This document shows positions 7,933 through 16,009 of a DNA stretch of 64,000 nt, piece after piece. How positions within the stretch are numbered: the first letter of the stretch is position 1; each line of letters begins with the position of its first letter. Source of the DNA: Clostridiales bacterium (GTDB lineage: Bacteria; Bacillota; Clostridia; Oscillospirales; Oscillospiraceae); the NCBI GenBank assembly GCA_018374635.1, contig JAHAEW010000005.1, positions 6,092 to 70,091 of the forward strand, written 5' to 3'. The position numbers and the translations under genes were made by a program. The notes beneath the pieces were generated by a model. The model was not told the DNA's origin. It did no database searches and saw nothing but the letters and a program-made list of their open reading frames with translations.

Positions 7933-8463
7933 ATGAAACACACAAAAAAGATCCTCGCGGTCCTCAGTGCGGCGGCCATCGCGGCCTCTATGTCTGCTCC
8001 GGCGTTTGCAGCGGACACTCCAAAGGATGCTGTGGAGGAAATCCCTCCCGTCATTGAAACGCTCCAGATCGGGGATAACGTCTATCTGCTCAATGTTGAG
8101 CTGCTGCGGGATGGTATCAGTTGTATTATGATGGAGACCGAGACGAGAGCGGGGGAAGAGATCAGTACCCGCGGCGACCCGTATCAGACCTCTGAGAAAA
8201 CGTTTAATTACCGGTATTCTGACAAAAATGGCAATCAGATCGGCACAGCGAATGTGACAGTATATGGCGTATTCTCCCAAGTCGGTGGTACCTCTGAGAT
8301 GACCGATGTATCGGTGTCGTTTTCCGGAAGTCAGCAGAACAGCTTTGATTCCACGGTGAATCTCCATAAGAATACGGCTATGGTGCGCATTTACTATGAA
8401 AATGTACTGTTGGCCACATATCACTATAAGATCGCCACCAATGGTACAATCGGTTATGCCTAA
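7933..8463 (+). CDS. Secreted protein of unknown function
   Basis: 176 residues. Classical signal peptide (MKHTKKILAVLSAAAIAA, cleavage after Ala-Phe-Ala at 26). The mature part begins with an acidic stretch, then beta-type alternation; no recognised domain and one cysteine. Ribosome binding site GAAAGGAG. A 166-base gap and a dyad separate it from the VanZ-like gene, so it probably has its own promoter. A strong terminator shared with pyk follows. It resembles the other two small exported proteins of this patch in size and export, not in obvious sequence. Confidence 0.65.
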   Translation: MKHTKKILAVLSAAAIAASMSAPAFAADTPKDAVEEIPPVIETLQIGDNVYLLNVELLRDGISCIMMETETRAGEEISTRGDPYQTSEKTFNYRYSDKNGNQIGTANVTVYGVFSQVGGTSEMTDVSVSFSGSQQNSFDSTVNLHKNTAMVRIYYENVLLATYHYKIATNGTIGYA

Positions 8464-8531
8464 CAGGGATTTTCTTTGGCGGTAAAACCGGAGGCATCAT
8501 CGGCGACCGATCCGTATGATAGAAAGTCACA

Positions 8532-8570
8532 GACCCCCGCCCCGGAACACTCCGGGGCGGGGGTCGTTTT
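8532..8570. terminator. Bidirectional terminator between secreted-protein gene and pyk
   Basis: Perfect 15-bp stem GACCCCCGCCCCGGA (8532-8546) and TCCGGGGCGGGGGTC (8551-8565), loop ACAC. A T-run (GTTTT) follows on the plus strand; the minus-strand tail is weaker. Confidence 0.85.
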
Positions 8571-8580
8571 CAGACTCTGT

Positions 8581-9999
8581 TTAGACGGTCTGGGCCTTGA
8601 TGAGGTTTGTAGAGCCGCTCTTGCCGATGGGCACGCCGGCGGTGATGACCACGGTGTCGCCCTTCCGCACGGCGTCCTCCTTCACGGCCACTTCCACGGC
8701 CATGGAGAAGAGGCGGTCGGTGGAGTCCACGTCGCCGGTCAGGTAGGAGTGCACGCCCCAGGAGATGGCCAGCTGGCGGCGGGTGCGCTCATTGGGGCAC
8801 ATGGCCAGGATGGGGCAGGCCGGACGGTAGCGGGAGATCACCCGGGCAGTATGGCCGGACTGGGTGGGAGTCAGGATCGCAGTGGCGTCCAGGTCCATGG
8901 CGGTCAGGCAGCAGGAGTGGGTGATGGCGTCGTTGATGCCCTGAATGCCAGTGAGCACATGGCGCTGACGGAAGCGGTTCCAGTAGTTGATGGAACCCTC
9001 GGCGGCGGTGACGGTGTCGATCATGGTCTGAAGGGCCTCCACGGGGTATTTGCCGGAGGCGGTCTCGCCGGAGAGCATCACGCAGGAGGTGCCGTCAAAC
9101 ACGGCGTTGGCCACGTCCGAGACTTCGGCCCGGGTGGGACGGGGGTTGCGGATCATGGAGTCCAGCATCTGTGTGGCGGTGATAACGGGCTTGCCCTGGC
9201 GGATGGTGGCCTTTATCATCTTTTTCTGGAGGATGGGCACCTCATGGGCGGGGATCTCCACACCCAGGTCGCCGCGGGCCACCATGATGCCGTCGGAGGC
9301 CGTGATGATCTCCTCCAGATTGTCCACACCCTCCCGGTTCTCGATCTTGGAGATGATGCGCACGTGCGCTCCGCCGTACTCCTTCAGGCAGGCGCGGATG
9401 TCCTCCACATCGCTGGCCTTCCGCACAAAGGAGGCGGCCACAAAGTCAAAGTCATTCTCTGCGGCGAACTTCAGGTCGGACTTGTCCTTCTCGGTGAGAG
9501 AGGGGAGCAGGATACTCACATTGGGGATGTTGATGCTCTTGTTGTTGGACAGCGGGCCGCCGTTTTCCACGGTGCAGACGATGTCGTGGCCCTCCACCTT
9601 CTCTACCAGCAGCTCGATGAGGCCGTCGTCCACCAGAATGCGGCAGCCGGGGCCCACTTCGTTGTGCAGGTTGGTGTAGGTGACGGAGACACGCTCGGCA
9701 TTGCCCACGATCTCGTCGGTGGTAAGGATAAAGGTCTGGCCGCGCTCCAGCTGCACGGGATACTGCTCAAAGCTCTTGATGCGGATCTCGGGGCCCTTGG
9801 TGTCCAGAATGGTGGCCACGGGGACGCACATCTCGTCCCGGACGCGCTTGAGCATATTCAGCTGGGCCAGGTGGCTCTCGTGGGTGCCGTGGGAGAAGTT
9901 GAACCGGGCGGCGTTCATGCCGGTCTCGATCAGCTTGCGGATCATCTCCGCGTTGGAAACGGCGGGGCCGAGGGTGCAGATCACTTTGGTCTTTCTCAA
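8581..9999 (-). CDS. pyk: Pyruvate kinase
   Basis: 472 residues, the normal length for the form lacking the extra C-terminal domain of Bacillus-type enzymes. It converts phosphoenolpyruvate plus ADP to pyruvate plus ATP. Visible motifs: RKTKVICTLGPAVSN at the start, NFSHGTHE, LDTKGPEIR, the catalytic/metal region MVARGDLGVEIP and the potassium/ADP site CVMLSGETASGKYP. I chose a TTG start at 9999: GGAGG lies 8 bases upstream and the protein then begins at the family's normal first residues; longer versions add 14 residues lying over the ribosome binding site. A TATAAT at 10073-10078 on the minus strand probably drives it. Confidence 0.94.
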   Translation of the reverse strand: MRKTKVICTLGPAVSNAEMIRKLIETGMNAARFNFSHGTHESHLAQLNMLKRVRDEMCVPVATILDTKGPEIRIKSFEQYPVQLERGQTFILTTDEIVGNAERVSVTYTNLHNEVGPGCRILVDDGLIELLVEKVEGHDIVCTVENGGPLSNNKSINIPNVSILLPSLTEKDKSDLKFAAENDFDFVAASFVRKASDVEDIRACLKEYGGAHVRIISKIENREGVDNLEEIITASDGIMVARGDLGVEIPAHEVPILQKKMIKATIRQGKPVITATQMLDSMIRNPRPTRAEVSDVANAVFDGTSCVMLSGETASGKYPVEALQTMIDTVTAAEGSINYWNRFRQRHVLTGIQGINDAITHSCCLTAMDLDATAILTPTQSGHTARVISRYRPACPILAMCPNERTRRQLAISWGVHSYLTGDVDSTDRLFSMAVEVAVKEDAVRKGDTVVITAGVPIGKSGSTNLIKAQTV

Positions 10000-10179
10000 A
10001 GCAGTTACCTCCAAACCATGTAAATGGCAGTTCGATTCCAAAAAAACACTCGATCCATGTTTACTTATTTTGATTATACCTTAAAATACGCGCGCGTGAG
10101 AAGCGTCAAACATCACAAGAAAGAGAAGGTGGACACAGGATACTCCCCACGGCGCGTCAAAAGAGAGGGAAAATGTTCC

Positions 10180-11394
10180 TTAAGTTTCTCCTTGCTGAAA
10201 TGCGAAGAGATCTTGGTTGCCGATAGAGCTGACACAGTAGAGGGTCAGGACCAGATCTGGGTCGATTTCACGCAGCGTATCCAGCAGATCCCCGTCAAAA
10301 TAGCGCAGATCAATGGTGGTCAGCTCCGAACAGGAGAGGGCCAGGAAGGGGGCCAGGGCGCAGGAGAAGGACTCCCGCAGCAAAACGATCTTCTTTCCGT
10401 CCGGGTTGAGGTGGTTGGTCATAGTGGCGATGCCGTAATCCCCGCCGGAGTAGAGGGTGTAGGGATTGCCGCCAAACCAGTCCCACTCCGCCACCCGCTC
10501 GGGAAACAGGAGTGACTGGGAGAAGGGGCCGGTCCTCGCCTGGGCAAAGGAGGGAGAGGCATAGGTAAAGTTTGTCTCAAAGCGCGGGATATATTCCGTA
10601 ATGTCGTCGGTACCCGCGTAGAGCGTGCCGGTGCGCTTTCCCTGGCTGCCTAAAAAGTAATCCTCATAGACTTTCATCTCATAATTGGCGGGGGCGGTGT
10701 ACCTGCTCGGGGTATGGATGCCGTAGTCCTGGGCGAGAATGCCGGTCAGCTCCTGCCAGGCCAGGAAGGCGCCCTCGGGCTTCCAGTGGTGATCGGTGCG
10801 GAAGAAGAGAGAGGCATAGTCCTCCTGCTGTGCAAAGAGCGGGCGCAGGTCCCAGGTATCCGTGCCGTGGGCCTGGAGGCCGGAGAGCAGGCGGTCGGCG
10901 TTGTCGTTGGCGTAGTCGTGGAGGCCGGGGGGCATGAGCGCCTCCTCCCGTCCGTCCTGGATCTTCTGAGGGGCGGCCACATAGAGCAGGGGGATGTCCC
11001 ACCGGGCCAGGGCGTCGCGGAGGTCATTGACCGCCTGGATCTGGGAAGAGACGTCCAGCGGCTGTGCATCCGGATAGGAGAAATTCAGCGTCCCGTTGGA
11101 GAGCCGGACCACCCGGGCGGCCTGGTTCACGTCCTCCAGCATCCGCCGTCCGGACAGGCGCTGAAAGCCGCCGTAGAGCTGGATAAAGCTGTGGCTTTGA
11201 TCCAGATCCTCGTTGAGGGCGGATTCGGCCTGCTCCACAAATTCCAGCACATAGCCCGGGTCCCGGCGAAGTTTGCCCAGCTCCTTGCGCAGTGCGCTCT
11301 GACCGGAGAGGAAGAGAAAGGAAATGTAGCACAGTCCCATGGCCAGCAGGAGGAAGAAGAGGACGGCGGTGATGGTCTCTTTCCGGTGTTTCAT
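10180..11394 (-). CDS. DHHW-family protein (AlgX/DltD-like acylation partner)
   Basis: 404 residues with one N-terminal membrane anchor (about 10-30) and an extracellular SGNH-like domain. The diagnostic FRTDHHWKPEGAF motif (about residues 200) gives the family its name. It sits 12 bases after an MBOAT acyltransferase gene, the usual pairing for surface-polymer O-acylation: the MBOAT protein moves an acyl group across the membrane and the anchored AlgX/DltD-like partner transfers it onto a polysaccharide or teichoic acid. ATG 11394 has AAGGAGG. The acceptor polymer cannot be told from the sequence. Confidence 0.82.
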   Translation of the reverse strand: MKHRKETITAVLFFLLLAMGLCYISFLFLSGQSALRKELGKLRRDPGYVLEFVEQAESALNEDLDQSHSFIQLYGGFQRLSGRRMLEDVNQAARVVRLSNGTLNFSYPDAQPLDVSSQIQAVNDLRDALARWDIPLLYVAAPQKIQDGREEALMPPGLHDYANDNADRLLSGLQAHGTDTWDLRPLFAQQEDYASLFFRTDHHWKPEGAFLAWQELTGILAQDYGIHTPSRYTAPANYEMKVYEDYFLGSQGKRTGTLYAGTDDITEYIPRFETNFTYASPSFAQARTGPFSQSLLFPERVAEWDWFGGNPYTLYSGGDYGIATMTNHLNPDGKKIVLLRESFSCALAPFLALSCSELTTIDLRYFDGDLLDTLREIDPDLVLTLYCVSSIGNQDLFAFQQGET

Positions 11395-11406
11395 AGCGCG
11401 TCCTCC

Positions 11407-12834
11407 TTAGAAGTTGGAATAGATAAAGGGGTTATAGGTTCCCTTGACAATGAAGCTGGCCGAGATCACCAGCAGCAGAAGCAGGGCCGCGGAGCAGCAC
11501 AGGTCCCGCGCCAGCGCGGCGCCGCCGGTCCAGCGGGCAGTCCGTTTGCCCAGCCAGGGGAGGACCGGGGCGCAGCCCAGGACGGCCGCCAGAAGAATGG
11601 GGAGATTGTCCGTGAGGAAGAGGGAGGCGTAGCCGTCCCACACGCCGGCCGCCGGGGTAAACATGGCGCGCAGATAGGGAAGGGCCACGCTCAGCTGCTC
11701 CGCCCGGAAAAAGACCCAGCCCAGATTGACCAGGAAGAAGGTGAAGAGCCACCGGGACCAGTCGGGCCAGCCCCGGCCCAGGCCGCAGAACTTCTCCAGA
11801 AGCAGGAGCGTGAAATAGTACAGGCCCCACAGCAGGAAGGTCCATGCGGCCCCGTGCCAGATTCCCGTGAGGAGCCACACCACAAAGAGATTGCGGATGT
11901 GCTTCCACCGCTGGTCCACCCGGCTTCCGCCCAGAGGAAAGTAGACATAATCCCGGAACCAGGTGGACAGAGAGATGTGCCACCGCCGCCAGAACTCGGT
12001 GACCGAGCGGGAGATATAGGGGTAGTTGAAGTTCTCGAGGAAATGGAAGCCGAACATCCACCCCATGCCGATGGCCATATCGGAGTAGCCGGAGAAATCG
12101 TAGTAGATCTGGAGGGTGTAGCAGAGGGAGCCCAGCCAGGCCATTCCGGTGGAGAGCGCGTGCGGGGAGAGACCGTAGGCGAAATCGGCCGCCACCGCCA
12201 GCTGGTTTGCCAGGATGACCTTTTTGCCCAGGCCCACCAGGAAGCGGCACACCCCGGCGGAGCAGTCCGCCCAGGTCTCCCGGCGGCCGTCGATCTCCTC
12301 CGCTACCGTCTCATACTTGACGATGGGACCGGCGATGAGCTGGGGGAAGAAGGAGATGTACAGGGCGACCTTCAGCGGATTGCGCTGGACCTGCCCCCGG
12401 TCCCGGTCCACATCTAGCACATAGCTCATGGCCTGGAAGGTGAAAAAGGAGATGCCGAGGGGGAGCTCGATCACGGGGATGGTGAGGGAGAGGCCCAGCC
12501 GCCCCAATTCACGGAGCACAAAGGTCAGGTATTTAAAGACAAACATCAGCCCCAGGTTGGAGACGACCGAGAGGACTACCGGCACGCGGGTGGACTTTCC
12601 CCGGCTCTTTTGGGCGTGGACCCACAGGCCGAAAGCATAGTTGATCAGGATGGAGGCCATCATCACCAGGACGAACCAGGGTTCGCCCCAGGCGTAGAAG
12701 AGAAGGGAGCCCGCCAGCAGCAGCAGATTCTGGGCCGGACGGCTCCACCGGCCCAGCAGGCGGCAGGGACCATAGTAGCCCAGCAGCATCAGGGGCAGGA
12801 AGAGGAAAAGAAAGATGGAACTGGAAAACAGCAC
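11407..12834 (-). CDS. MBOAT-family O-acyltransferase
   Basis: 475 residues, about 11 membrane segments. Motifs of the AlgI/PatA/DltB group are visible: FFPQLIAGPIVKY, NFNYPYISRSVTEFWRRWHISL with RDYVYFPLGG just after, and the catalytic His region LTGIWHGAAWTF. A GTG start at 12834 fits AGGAG 9 bases upstream. It is the middle gene of acyltransferase-3 / MBOAT / DHHW, all minus strand, with 28- and 12-base gaps. Likely role: acetyl (or other acyl) transfer to an exported cell-wall or capsule glycan. Confidence 0.88.
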   Translation of the reverse strand: MLFSSSIFLFLFLPLMLLGYYGPCRLLGRWSRPAQNLLLLAGSLLFYAWGEPWFVLVMMASILINYAFGLWVHAQKSRGKSTRVPVVLSVVSNLGLMFVFKYLTFVLRELGRLGLSLTIPVIELPLGISFFTFQAMSYVLDVDRDRGQVQRNPLKVALYISFFPQLIAGPIVKYETVAEEIDGRRETWADCSAGVCRFLVGLGKKVILANQLAVAADFAYGLSPHALSTGMAWLGSLCYTLQIYYDFSGYSDMAIGMGWMFGFHFLENFNYPYISRSVTEFWRRWHISLSTWFRDYVYFPLGGSRVDQRWKHIRNLFVVWLLTGIWHGAAWTFLLWGLYYFTLLLLEKFCGLGRGWPDWSRWLFTFFLVNLGWVFFRAEQLSVALPYLRAMFTPAAGVWDGYASLFLTDNLPILLAAVLGCAPVLPWLGKRTARWTGGAALARDLCCSAALLLLLVISASFIVKGTYNPFIYSNF

Positions 12835-12862
12835 GCTTCAGGACTCCTTTTCAGCAAAAATC

Positions 12863-13927
12863 TCAGGTGATGAACCGCCCCACGACCGGGATCTTGGACA
12901 GGAGCCAGGCCAACACAGCAGCGCAGAGGAACACCAGCAGGGACAGCGCGGGCACAGCGGCCGCCGGAGCAAAGGAGAGGGTGGAGATGCCGAAGTGGCG
13001 CAGCAGCATGATAAACAGGTCGTGGCACAGATAGATGCCGAAGGTGATGGCGGAGAGCCCCGCCATCTGCTGGCGGCGGGAGCGCTCGTCACTCATGCCC
13101 AGGAGATAGCGGAAGAGCACAAAGACCGCCGCGGACATGGCGCACACTGTGGGAGAGAAGTAGCTGTACAGGGTAAAATCCGAGGTCCCGCTCCGGAGGG
13201 AGAGCCACTCCGTGCCCCACACAGTGGCCGCGCCGCCCAGCAGGCCCAGCAGATAGAGCAGCAGCTCCGGGATACGGCCAAGGGTGTAGGTTTTCAGATA
13301 GTAGCCCAGCACATAGTAGCCCGTGTAGCCCAGCACCAGCTCCAGCTGCAGCTTGTCCGTCCAGGTGGAGAGAGTCGCGCTGGGGCGGATGCGCAGCAGG
13401 GTGGGCAGAAGCATGGCAAAGACAAAGACCAGCAGGAAAAAGAAGTGGAAATCCGAGCGGGATGCCCCCCGCACAAAGGCGCGCAGGAAGGGGGTGGCCA
13501 GGTAGAGCCCCACGATCATGGGGAGGAACCAGAGGTGATAGTGCAGCCTGCCCCACACCAGATCGCGCAGGACCTGTATAAGCGCGGAGAGGGTGAGGGG
13601 CGTCCCGCTCAGAAACCGGGCAAACAGGCCATATACCACGCTCCACACCACCAGGGCTGCCACGATCCGCAGGATCTGCCGGAAAAAGAGGGAGCGGTAG
13701 GAGAGGGACTTCTTGGGGTCCAGCAGAAACATCCCGGAGAGCATGACAAAGACCGGGACACACCAGCGGGTCAGGCCGTCGTAGACGTTGAAGACCCGCC
13801 AGGCACCGGAGGCCACCGGCACCTCGGAGATCCACCCGCCGGAGAGGTGGAGGATCACCACCGCCAGGGTGGCGGCCACACGCAGCAGGTCGGCGTAGAC
13901 CAGCCGACCGCCCTCGCCCCGTGCCAT
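12863..13927 (-). CDS. Acyltransferase-3 family integral membrane protein
   Basis: 354 residues, about ten membrane helices. The N-terminal signature YADLLRVAATLAVVILHLSGG with the conserved His, and later VPVFVMLSGMFLLDPKKSL, place it in the OafA/WecH acyltransferase-3 family that O-acetylates surface polysaccharides. It starts 3 bases after the end of the VOC gene without its own clear ribosome binding site, so translation is probably coupled. Followed by MBOAT and DHHW genes: two different membrane acylation systems side by side. Confidence 0.85.
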   Translation of the reverse strand: MARGEGGRLVYADLLRVAATLAVVILHLSGGWISEVPVASGAWRVFNVYDGLTRWCVPVFVMLSGMFLLDPKKSLSYRSLFFRQILRIVAALVVWSVVYGLFARFLSGTPLTLSALIQVLRDLVWGRLHYHLWFLPMIVGLYLATPFLRAFVRGASRSDFHFFFLLVFVFAMLLPTLLRIRPSATLSTWTDKLQLELVLGYTGYYVLGYYLKTYTLGRIPELLLYLLGLLGGAATVWGTEWLSLRSGTSDFTLYSYFSPTVCAMSAAVFVLFRYLLGMSDERSRRQQMAGLSAITFGIYLCHDLFIMLLRHFGISTLSFAPAAAVPALSLLVFLCAAVLAWLLSKIPVVGRFIT

Positions 13928-13930
13928 GGC

Positions 13931-14299
13931 TCAGCGCCGCTGGGGGACGATCTCGATCCAGTACCCATCCGGGTCCTCGATGAAATATACCCCCATATCG
14001 CGGTTTTCAAAGCAGATGCAGCCCATATCCCGGTGACGCTGGTACAGGCCGTCAAAATCATCGGTGGTAAAGGCCAGATGGAACTCGCACTCCCCCAGGT
14101 CGTAGGGCTCCGTCCGGCCCTTGACCTCGGTCAGCTCCAGGGTAAAGGAGGAGGAGCCGTCCCCCAGGAAGAGCAGGCGGAAGGAGCCGTCAGGGCCTTC
14201 CTTGGTGCGGACGGGACGGAGGTCCAGCGCTTTCTCATAGAAATCCAGAGAGCGGCCGAGACTGAGTACGTTGAAGTTGAAGTGATTAAATTGCAGCAT
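13931..14299 (-). CDS. VOC-family (glyoxalase/bleomycin-resistance fold) protein
   Basis: 122 residues with the two beta-alpha-beta-beta-beta modules of the vicinal oxygen chelate fold: FNHFNFNVLSLGRSLDFYEKAL at the start and YFIEDPDGYWIEIVPQ at the end. Likely metal ligands are the first His of NHFNF, Glu in TLELTE, His in FHLAF and the final Glu. This pattern resembles lactoylglutathione lyase, but substrate cannot be assigned. ATG 14299 is preferred; the upstream GTG overlaps the AGAGGTG ribosome binding site. The gene follows a hairpin after sdaAA. Confidence 0.8.
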   Translation of the reverse strand: MLQFNHFNFNVLSLGRSLDFYEKALDLRPVRTKEGPDGSFRLLFLGDGSSSFTLELTEVKGRTEPYDLGECEFHLAFTTDDFDGLYQRHRDMGCICFENRDMGVYFIEDPDGYWIEIVPQRR

Positions 14300-14324
14300 G
14301 GGAGACACCTCTTTGCGAAAATTG

Positions 14325-14361
14325 AAACTGCCCGCTCCCGATGGGAGAAAACGGGCAGTTT
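14325..14361 (-). terminator. Hairpin after sdaAA
   Basis: Arms AAACTGCCCG (14325-14334) and CGGGCAGTTT (14352-14361) with an inner CTCCC/GGGAG stem. On the minus strand the stem is followed by CAATTTT. It ends the serine dehydratase transcript or attenuates reading into the VOC gene. Confidence 0.65.
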
Positions 14362-14401
14362 ATCATATCATACAGGACGCGTCCGCGCAAGAGAAGGGAG
14401 A

Positions 14402-15271
14402 TTATGCCCGGTCCCGGCTGCGCATGAATTCGGCCACCCGGCGTCCCGTGGGGGTGGCGGCGAGGCCCCCCTCGCCGGTCTCCCGCAGGGAGGAGGGGAG
14501 GCTGGCGCCCACGGCGCCCATGGCGGCGATGACCTCGTCGCAGGGGATCTGGCTGACCAGGCCGGAGAGGGCCATCTCCGCGCAGGAGAGGGCGTTGACC
14601 GCGCCCATCACATTGCGCTTGACGCAGGGGACCTCCACCAGACCGGCCACGGGATCACAGGCCAGCCCCAGCGTATTGGCCAGCGCCATGGCGCAGGCGT
14701 GGGCCATCTGCTCGGAAGAGCCGCCCATCAGGTAGACGATGGCGGCGGCGGCCATACCGGAGGCGGAGCCCACCTCGGCCTGACAGCCGCCCTCCGCGCC
14801 GGAGATGGAGGCCCGGCTGGCGATGACCTGCCCAAAGCCGGCGGCCACATAAAGCGCCTCGATAAACCGCTCGTCGGGCAGGTCATAGCGCCGCTTCATA
14901 GGCAGAAGGACGGCTGGAAGAACGCCGCAGGAGCCGGCTGTGGGGGCGGCCACGATGCGCCGCATACAGGCGTTGCACTCCCCCATCTTGAGGGCGGTGG
15001 CAATGACGCCGCGGAGGAAGGGACTGCAAAGCCCCGGCCCCTCTCCGTCCAGCCGGGCGCCCTCGCCGCCGACCAGTCCGCTGGCGGAGCGGCGCTCGGG
15101 GTCATAGTCCTGTTCGGCGGCCTGCATGGCCTTCCAAAGGGAGGCCATCTTTGCCTTGGAGGACCAGGCTTTTACGCTGCGGTCGGCCATATCGTCCTCC
15201 AGAATGACCTGCCAGAGGGGCTTTTCCTCCTTCATGGCGGTCAGAAGCATGGAATCCACGGAAGTAAACAT
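14402..15271 (-). CDS. sdaAA: L-serine dehydratase, iron-sulfur-dependent, alpha subunit
   Basis: 289 residues, normal for the clostridial two-subunit enzyme. It deaminates L-serine to pyruvate and ammonia using an oxygen-labile [4Fe-4S] cluster. Visible: APTAGSCGVLPAVLLP (substrate loop and first cluster Cys), ISGAEGGCQAEVGSASGMAA, and later Cys residues in ANTLGLACDPVAGLVEVPC. GGAGGAGGAG lies before the ATG and overlaps the end of sdaAB (4-base gap), so both are co-translated. Interestingly the nicotinate cluster carries a distant relative of this fold at 60229. Confidence 0.94.
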   Translation of the reverse strand: MFTSVDSMLLTAMKEEKPLWQVILEDDMADRSVKAWSSKAKMASLWKAMQAAEQDYDPERRSASGLVGGEGARLDGEGPGLCSPFLRGVIATALKMGECNACMRRIVAAPTAGSCGVLPAVLLPMKRRYDLPDERFIEALYVAAGFGQVIASRASISGAEGGCQAEVGSASGMAAAAIVYLMGGSSEQMAHACAMALANTLGLACDPVAGLVEVPCVKRNVMGAVNALSCAEMALSGLVSQIPCDEVIAAMGAVGASLPSSLRETGEGGLAATPTGRRVAEFMRSRDRA

Positions 15272-15275
15272 ACTT

Positions 15276-15947
15276 TTATTCTCCTCCTCCGCCCACGTCC
15301 AGATAGGTCACGCTTTTGATGCCGGGATAGGCACGGATGCGCTCCACAGTGGCGGGTGTGATGGGTTCATCGCTCTCGATGGTGATAATGGCGTCGCTCC
15401 CCCGGGCGTTGCGGTAGAGCTGCATGGAGGCGATATTGACGTTGTAGGCCGAGAGGGTGTTGCTCACGGCGGCCACCTCGCCCACACGGTCCTCATTGCG
15501 GATGATGAGGGTGTTTTTTTCGCCGGAAAAGACGGTGCGGATGCCGTCCACAGAGGAGACCTGAATGCGCCCGCCCCCCAGAGAGGCCGCCACCACCGCG
15601 ATGCGGTGCAGATCCTGGTCCATGGCACGGATCTGTACGGAATTGGGGTGGGCGTCTTTGAGCACCCCGTGCCGGAAATGGAAGGAAAGCCCCGCCTCTT
15701 CCGCCAGCTCAAAGCTCTGGGGAATGCGGGGATCGTCAGGCTCCAGTCCCAGCAGGCCGGCGATCAGGGCGCGGTCGGTCCCGTGGCCGCTGCCGGTGGC
15801 GGCAAAGGAGCCGTGCAGGGTCAGCTCCGCGCCGATGGGCGCGCTGCCCAGCAGCTTGCGGGCAATCAGGCCGATCCGCACCGCGCCCGCTGTGTGAGAA
15901 CTGGAGGGCCCCACCATGATGGGTCCCATGATGTCGAAGATCGTCAT
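15276..15947 (-). CDS. sdaAB: L-serine dehydratase, iron-sulfur-dependent, beta subunit
   Basis: 223 residues. The N-terminal part carries the GPSSSHTAG motif; the C-terminal part (about 150-220) is an ACT domain, likely used for serine sensing. AGGAGG stands 12 bases before the ATG, slightly long. First gene of a two-gene operon with sdaAA. Upstream, minus-strand arms GCCCG and CGGGC make a small hairpin between the ClC gene and this one. Confidence 0.93.
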   Translation of the reverse strand: MTIFDIMGPIMVGPSSSHTAGAVRIGLIARKLLGSAPIGAELTLHGSFAATGSGHGTDRALIAGLLGLEPDDPRIPQSFELAEEAGLSFHFRHGVLKDAHPNSVQIRAMDQDLHRIAVVAASLGGGRIQVSSVDGIRTVFSGEKNTLIIRNEDRVGEVAAVSNTLSAYNVNIASMQLYRNARGSDAIITIESDEPITPATVERIRAYPGIKSVTYLDVGGGGE

Positions 15948-16009
15948 ACCGTCAAAGTGCCTCCTTATTTTCGGACGGGAGTGTGCCGCCCGACTTTATG
16001 CGGGCTGGG

